The translations under genes and the position numbers were made by a program. DNA of 64,000 bases from Caballeronia sordidicola (GTDB lineage Bacteria; Pseudomonadota; Gammaproteobacteria; Burkholderiales; Burkholderiaceae), in the NCBI RefSeq assembly GCF_001544455.2, contig NZ_FCOC02000011.1, forward strand, positions 1-64,000, given 5' to 3'. Each line of letters begins with the position of its first letter. The first letter of the stretch is position 1. The notes beneath the pieces are model-generated. The model did not search any database, was not told the DNA's origin, and saw only the letters and a list, made by a program, of their open reading frames with translations. Below, piece after piece: positions 61,136 to 64,000 of this stretch.

Positions 61136-62331
61136 GCCGCGTATCGAGAGTCCGCAATACCAAGCAGCACGGCGACGCGGAGACTTCCTTCGTGCAGCCG
61201 ACGAAGGTCCACGTTCATCTTTTCTATGGCGCGGACCCGCGGTTTTATCGAAAGGGCGAGAACATCGGTTGCCTTTATGGGTATCACCATGCGGAGTCGC
61301 CGGAACTGGCGCTGACGTATTCCCGCGATGAACCCGAGAACAAGATCGTGCGTCTCGTGAGACGCGGATTAAAAGCGGCGCTCGGCTTCGACTTCATCCA
61401 TACGTGGCGCAACCGCGCCGAGATACTGAATTCGGATGTGGTGTGGACGCATACGGAACACGAGCATTTATCGGCGGCATTGTTGCTCTTGATAAAAGGA
61501 CGCGCGCGCGGCAATCCGATGTTGCTCGCGCAAAGCGTCTGGCTCTTCGATAAATGGGCGGGTTTTGGCGCGTTAAGAAAGTTCTTTTACAGGAAACTGC
61601 TCGCACGCGCCGATGTACTGACCACGCATGCCACGGAGAACGCACAAATGGCGCGCGACTATCTGAAGCGTGACGTGCAACAGGTTTTCTACGGCATCAA
61701 TCCGCGCGACTTCCCGCTGCTGGAACCGGCTGCGTGGCAACCGAACACGCCCGTTCGGATCGGTGCGATTGGGAATGATCGCGACCGCGACTGGGAGTCG
61801 CTCGTGAAGGCATTCCGCCAGAATCCGGCGCATGAGGTGCGCATAGCGACGCGCCGGCGGGTATCGAAGGAACTGCATGCCGGCAATGTGAAAATCGCGC
61901 CCGCCATTGGTCTCAAGGCAGCGCGTGAACTCTACGACTGGGCCGATGTGATCGTCGTGCCGTTGCGGCATAACACGCATGTATCGGGTATTACGGTCGT
62001 GCTGGAAGCGGTCGCGTTGGGCAAGCCGGTGATTGTCTCCGACGTCGGTTCATTGCGCGATTATTTTGGCTCGGAACATGTGTTCTATGTGCCGCCGCAC
62101 GACGTGCAGGCGTTGCAGCGAACGCTTGATGTAATCGTCGCCAATCCCGCGCTTGCGTTGCAGCGCGCGCAGGCGGCGAGCCGTCATTTTGCGGCGCGCG
62201 ATTACACCACGCGTCAATTTGCAATGCAGCATGTGCGCATCACGCAGGACTTCATGCATAGGGTGCGCCCGGTTGAGGCTCCGTTGCATGCGGACATTGG
62301 CAACGTTGCGCCTTCGCGTGGAGCAAACTGA
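61132..62331 (+). CDS. bceH: GT4-type glycosyltransferase (BceH)
   Basis: A 399-residue GT-B-fold glycosyltransferase. The C-terminal Rossmann half has the family 4 signature H-N-T-H-V-S-G-I-T-V-V-L-E-A-V-A-L-G-K-P-V-I-V-S-D-V-G, with the E-x7-E-type region partly altered (G-I-T-V-V-L-E). The middle part holds F-Y-G-I-N-P-R-D-F. The start at 61132 overlaps the bceG stop; the open frame further upstream lies inside bceG. Donor and linkage cannot be read from the sequence. Confidence 0.87.
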   Translation: MSRVSRVRNTKQHGDAETSFVQPTKVHVHLFYGADPRFYRKGENIGCLYGYHHAESPELALTYSRDEPENKIVRLVRRGLKAALGFDFIHTWRNRAEILNSDVVWTHTEHEHLSAALLLLIKGRARGNPMLLAQSVWLFDKWAGFGALRKFFYRKLLARADVLTTHATENAQMARDYLKRDVQQVFYGINPRDFPLLEPAAWQPNTPVRIGAIGNDRDRDWESLVKAFRQNPAHEVRIATRRRVSKELHAGNVKIAPAIGLKAARELYDWADVIVVPLRHNTHVSGITVVLEAVALGKPVIVSDVGSLRDYFGSEHVFYVPPHDVQALQRTLDVIVANPALALQRAQAASRHFAARDYTTRQFAMQHVRITQDFMHRVRPVEAPLHADIGNVAPSRGAN

Positions 62332-62334
62332 ACG

Positions 62335-63864
62335 ATGAGCACGCCGGCCGCACCGCGCACGCCGAAGTTCATCGCCGATCTGATCGAGAACGGCGGGAAG
62401 CCCGCGCGTGCCGGATTCCTTGGCCTGTTTCGCGACGACCCCAAACATTGGGTGCCGCAGACCGGATTCTGGGCGTTCACGCTGCTGCTCATACTTGCGC
62501 ATCAGGGCACGATCCTGACGCTTGCGTTTCCGTTTTTATCGACCGCGGTTGGCCTTTGGCTTTACTTCAAGAGTCCCGCGCGGTACATCGGCTTCGTGTG
62601 GTGGCAGTGGTTCCTGAGTCCCGAAGTGCGACGCCTCGCCGACTACGCGAAGGGCGGCTTCACGCCAACCAGCCTGATCCAGATCGCGCCCGTGGTCGTC
62701 ACCATGATCTGCGCGCTGACCGTCGTGCGGCATTACCGCGTGCTTGCCGAGCGGCGCGGCTTGCCGGTGCTCCTGATTCTTTTGGGGCTCGCCTATGCGT
62801 ACTTGATCGGCGTGATGTCAAATGGCCCGATGGCGGCGACCTACGACCTCGCTGCATGGCTCTATCCGGTACTGATCGGCTTTCATATCATGGTCCATGC
62901 ACGCGAGTATCCGAAGTATCGCCAGGCGATCCTCGATACCTTCATCTGGGGCATGCTCTTCATGGGCGGCTACGGCCTCGTGCAGTTCTTCGTCATGCCG
63001 GCGTGGGACGCCATGTGGATGATCGGTTCGCAAATGGCGTCGCAGGGCGACCCCGTGCGCCTCGGCGTGCGCGTGTTCAGCACCATGAATTCATCAGGCC
63101 CGTTCGCACTCGCCATGATGGCCGCGCTCACCTTCACCATGGCCGGCACGCAGAGCGTGCGCTGGCTCGCGGGCGGTCTTGGTTTCATATCGTTCGGACT
63201 ATGCATGGTGCGCTCGACATGGGGCGGCTGGGTCATCGCCATGGTGTTGCAACTGATCAAGGCAAGCAACAAGGTGCGCGTGCGGATTTTGATTGGCGCG
63301 GTGGTGCTGGTGGCGCTCTCCGTGCCGCTGCTCACCTTCGGTCCGATCGCCGACAAGATGGCGACGCGCCTGCAGTCGATCACCAATCTCAGCGACGACA
63401 ACAGCTACGCCGCGCGCAACGAGTTCTACGCATCGTTTGCCAAAACCGCTTTCACCGATGTATCCGGCGAAGGATTCGGCGCGACCGGCGCGTCGACCAA
63501 GCTGTCGAGTTCCAACGGCGACCTCGGCAAATACGGCAGCTTCGACAGCGGCGTGATGAACGTGCCGTTCGTGCTCGGCTGGCCGGGTTCGCTGATGTAT
63601 CTCGCGGGGCTTGGCCTGCTGCTGATGCGCGCCTTTCGCGCTTCGTTCTCGCTGCGCGACGACAAATACGCGCAAGCCTCGTTGAGCGTGGCGTTTGCGA
63701 TTGTCGGCATGCTGGTCTTCACCAACACGTTCACGTCGATTGGCGGAATGATCCTTTACATGGGCCTGTGTTCCGTCCTTGCCGCACGCCACCACATGCG
63801 GCTCGAAAAGAGGCGGGCGCGCGCGCTCTTCGAACAATCCATTCCACAAAAGGCACTCCGATGA
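62335..63864 (+). CDS. bceI: Polytopic membrane protein, Wzy-like polymerase/O-antigen ligase type (BceI)
   Basis: A 509-residue inner-membrane protein with about eleven hydrophobic segments. A large periplasmic-type loop (about residues 345-410) contains S-D-D-N-S-Y-A-A-R-N-E-F-Y and G-E-G-F-G-A-T-G-A-S-T. The R-x-x-x-Y region before the loop and the G-x-G-x-x-G element in it are typical of Wzy/WaaL proteins. It starts three bases after the bceH stop and overlaps bceJ by four. Polymerisation of repeat units is inferred from family and locus. Confidence 0.82.
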   Translation: MSTPAAPRTPKFIADLIENGGKPARAGFLGLFRDDPKHWVPQTGFWAFTLLLILAHQGTILTLAFPFLSTAVGLWLYFKSPARYIGFVWWQWFLSPEVRRLADYAKGGFTPTSLIQIAPVVVTMICALTVVRHYRVLAERRGLPVLLILLGLAYAYLIGVMSNGPMAATYDLAAWLYPVLIGFHIMVHAREYPKYRQAILDTFIWGMLFMGGYGLVQFFVMPAWDAMWMIGSQMASQGDPVRLGVRVFSTMNSSGPFALAMMAALTFTMAGTQSVRWLAGGLGFISFGLCMVRSTWGGWVIAMVLQLIKASNKVRVRILIGAVVLVALSVPLLTFGPIADKMATRLQSITNLSDDNSYAARNEFYASFAKTAFTDVSGEGFGATGASTKLSSSNGDLGKYGSFDSGVMNVPFVLGWPGSLMYLAGLGLLLMRAFRASFSLRDDKYAQASLSVAFAIVGMLVFTNTFTSIGGMILYMGLCSVLAARHHMRLEKRRARALFEQSIPQKALR

Positions 63865-64000
63865 GAATTGCCATCGTCACCCATGTCGTGCGTCATAACG
63901 ACGGGCAAGGCCGCGTGAACTATGAGATCGCGCGTGCCGCGCTGGCGGAAGGCCATCAGGTCACGCTGCTCGCGTCTCACGTGGCGCCGGAACTGGCCGC
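63861..64000 (+). CDS. bceJ: Glycosyltransferase N-terminus (BceJ), cut by the window edge
   Basis: ATG at 63861 overlaps the bceI stop (ATGA). The 46 visible residues read M-R-I-A-I-V-T-H-V-V and G-Q-G-R-V-N-Y-E-I-A-R-A-A-L-A-E-G-H-Q-V-T-L-L-A, the usual N-terminal Rossmann half of a GT4 glycosyltransferase. It continues beyond base 64000. Confidence 0.85.
   Translation, partial: MRIAIVTHVVRHNDGQGRVNYEIARAALAEGHQVTLLASHVAPELA

Noticed and set aside
1..64000. CRISPR arrays, tRNA and rRNA genes
   Set aside because: No regularly spaced direct repeats, tRNA-like cloverleaf ends or rRNA core sequences were noticed on either strand. A tRNA scan was not possible, so a single tRNA could have been missed.

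Overview
The window looks like a high-GC Burkholderiaceae chromosome or chromid, most likely Paraburkholderia, Caballeronia or Burkholderia. The main reason is the last 13 kb. Its gene content and order match the bce-I locus for the exopolysaccharide cepacian: GDP-mannose pyrophosphorylase, priming glycosyltransferase, UDP-glucose dehydrogenase, low-molecular-weight tyrosine phosphatase, Wza-like lipoprotein, Wzc-like tyrosine kinase, then glycosyltransferases and a polymerase-like membrane protein. The Burkholderiales-type porins and the mix of GntR, LysR and AraC regulators agree with this. The identification rests on reading protein motifs, not on a database search.

Layout. 1-6.7 kb is a scarred accessory stretch: an IS21 istA tail, a membrane protein with a glycan-type C-terminal domain, a flavin monooxygenase gene broken by three 1-nt frameshifts, a porin, an aspartate dehydrogenase and a decayed IS6 transposase. 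6.7-18.2 kb is a carbohydrate/aldonate catabolic locus: a minus-strand operon (esterase/lactonase-like hydrolase, SDR, sugar ABC transporter, TIM-barrel amidohydrolase), a GntR-MBL pair, and an altronate-dehydratase-type UxaA enzyme facing a second GntR regulator. 19.2-25.3 kb holds a CMD protein, a 6-oxocamphor-hydrolase-like crotonase, a peroxiredoxin-like gene and an SDR (each with one frameshift), a LysR regulator, an Old Yellow Enzyme and a GST. The OYE and GST genes diverge from a promoter carrying two T-N11-A dyads.

25.4-40.9 kb is the most novel-looking part. A LysR regulator diverges from a co-directional cluster: haloalkane dehalogenase, fused FAD/Fe-S 2-hydroxyacid dehydrogenase, DHDPS-family aldolase, MFS transporter, FAD monooxygenase, LVIVD-repeat protein, Gfo/Idh/MocA oxidoreductase, porin, an SDR lacking the Tyr-x3-Lys motif, a GlcG/HbpS protein and malate synthase G. 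It reads as an uptake-to-glyoxylate route for a halogenated or otherwise activated organic compound. An IS3-family element (40913-42180) cuts off the catalytic C-terminus of malate synthase and also the end of a ClC channel gene on its other side. There is no target duplication, so DNA has been lost here.

43.7-46.5 kb has an AraC regulator, an FAH-family hydrolase and an AHL-lactonase-like MBL enzyme. 46.5-48.9 kb appears gene-free and decayed, followed by an orphan AT-rich GT9-like glycosyltransferase. At 50.3-51.2 kb, next to the exopolysaccharide locus, is a transposase-derived gene that keeps only the helical N-terminal DUF4096-type domain fused to an unrelated C-terminal domain. It is a candidate exapted DNA-binding protein. 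bceA (minus) and bceB-bceJ (plus) then diverge from a roughly 470-bp AT-rich regulatory region and run off the right edge.
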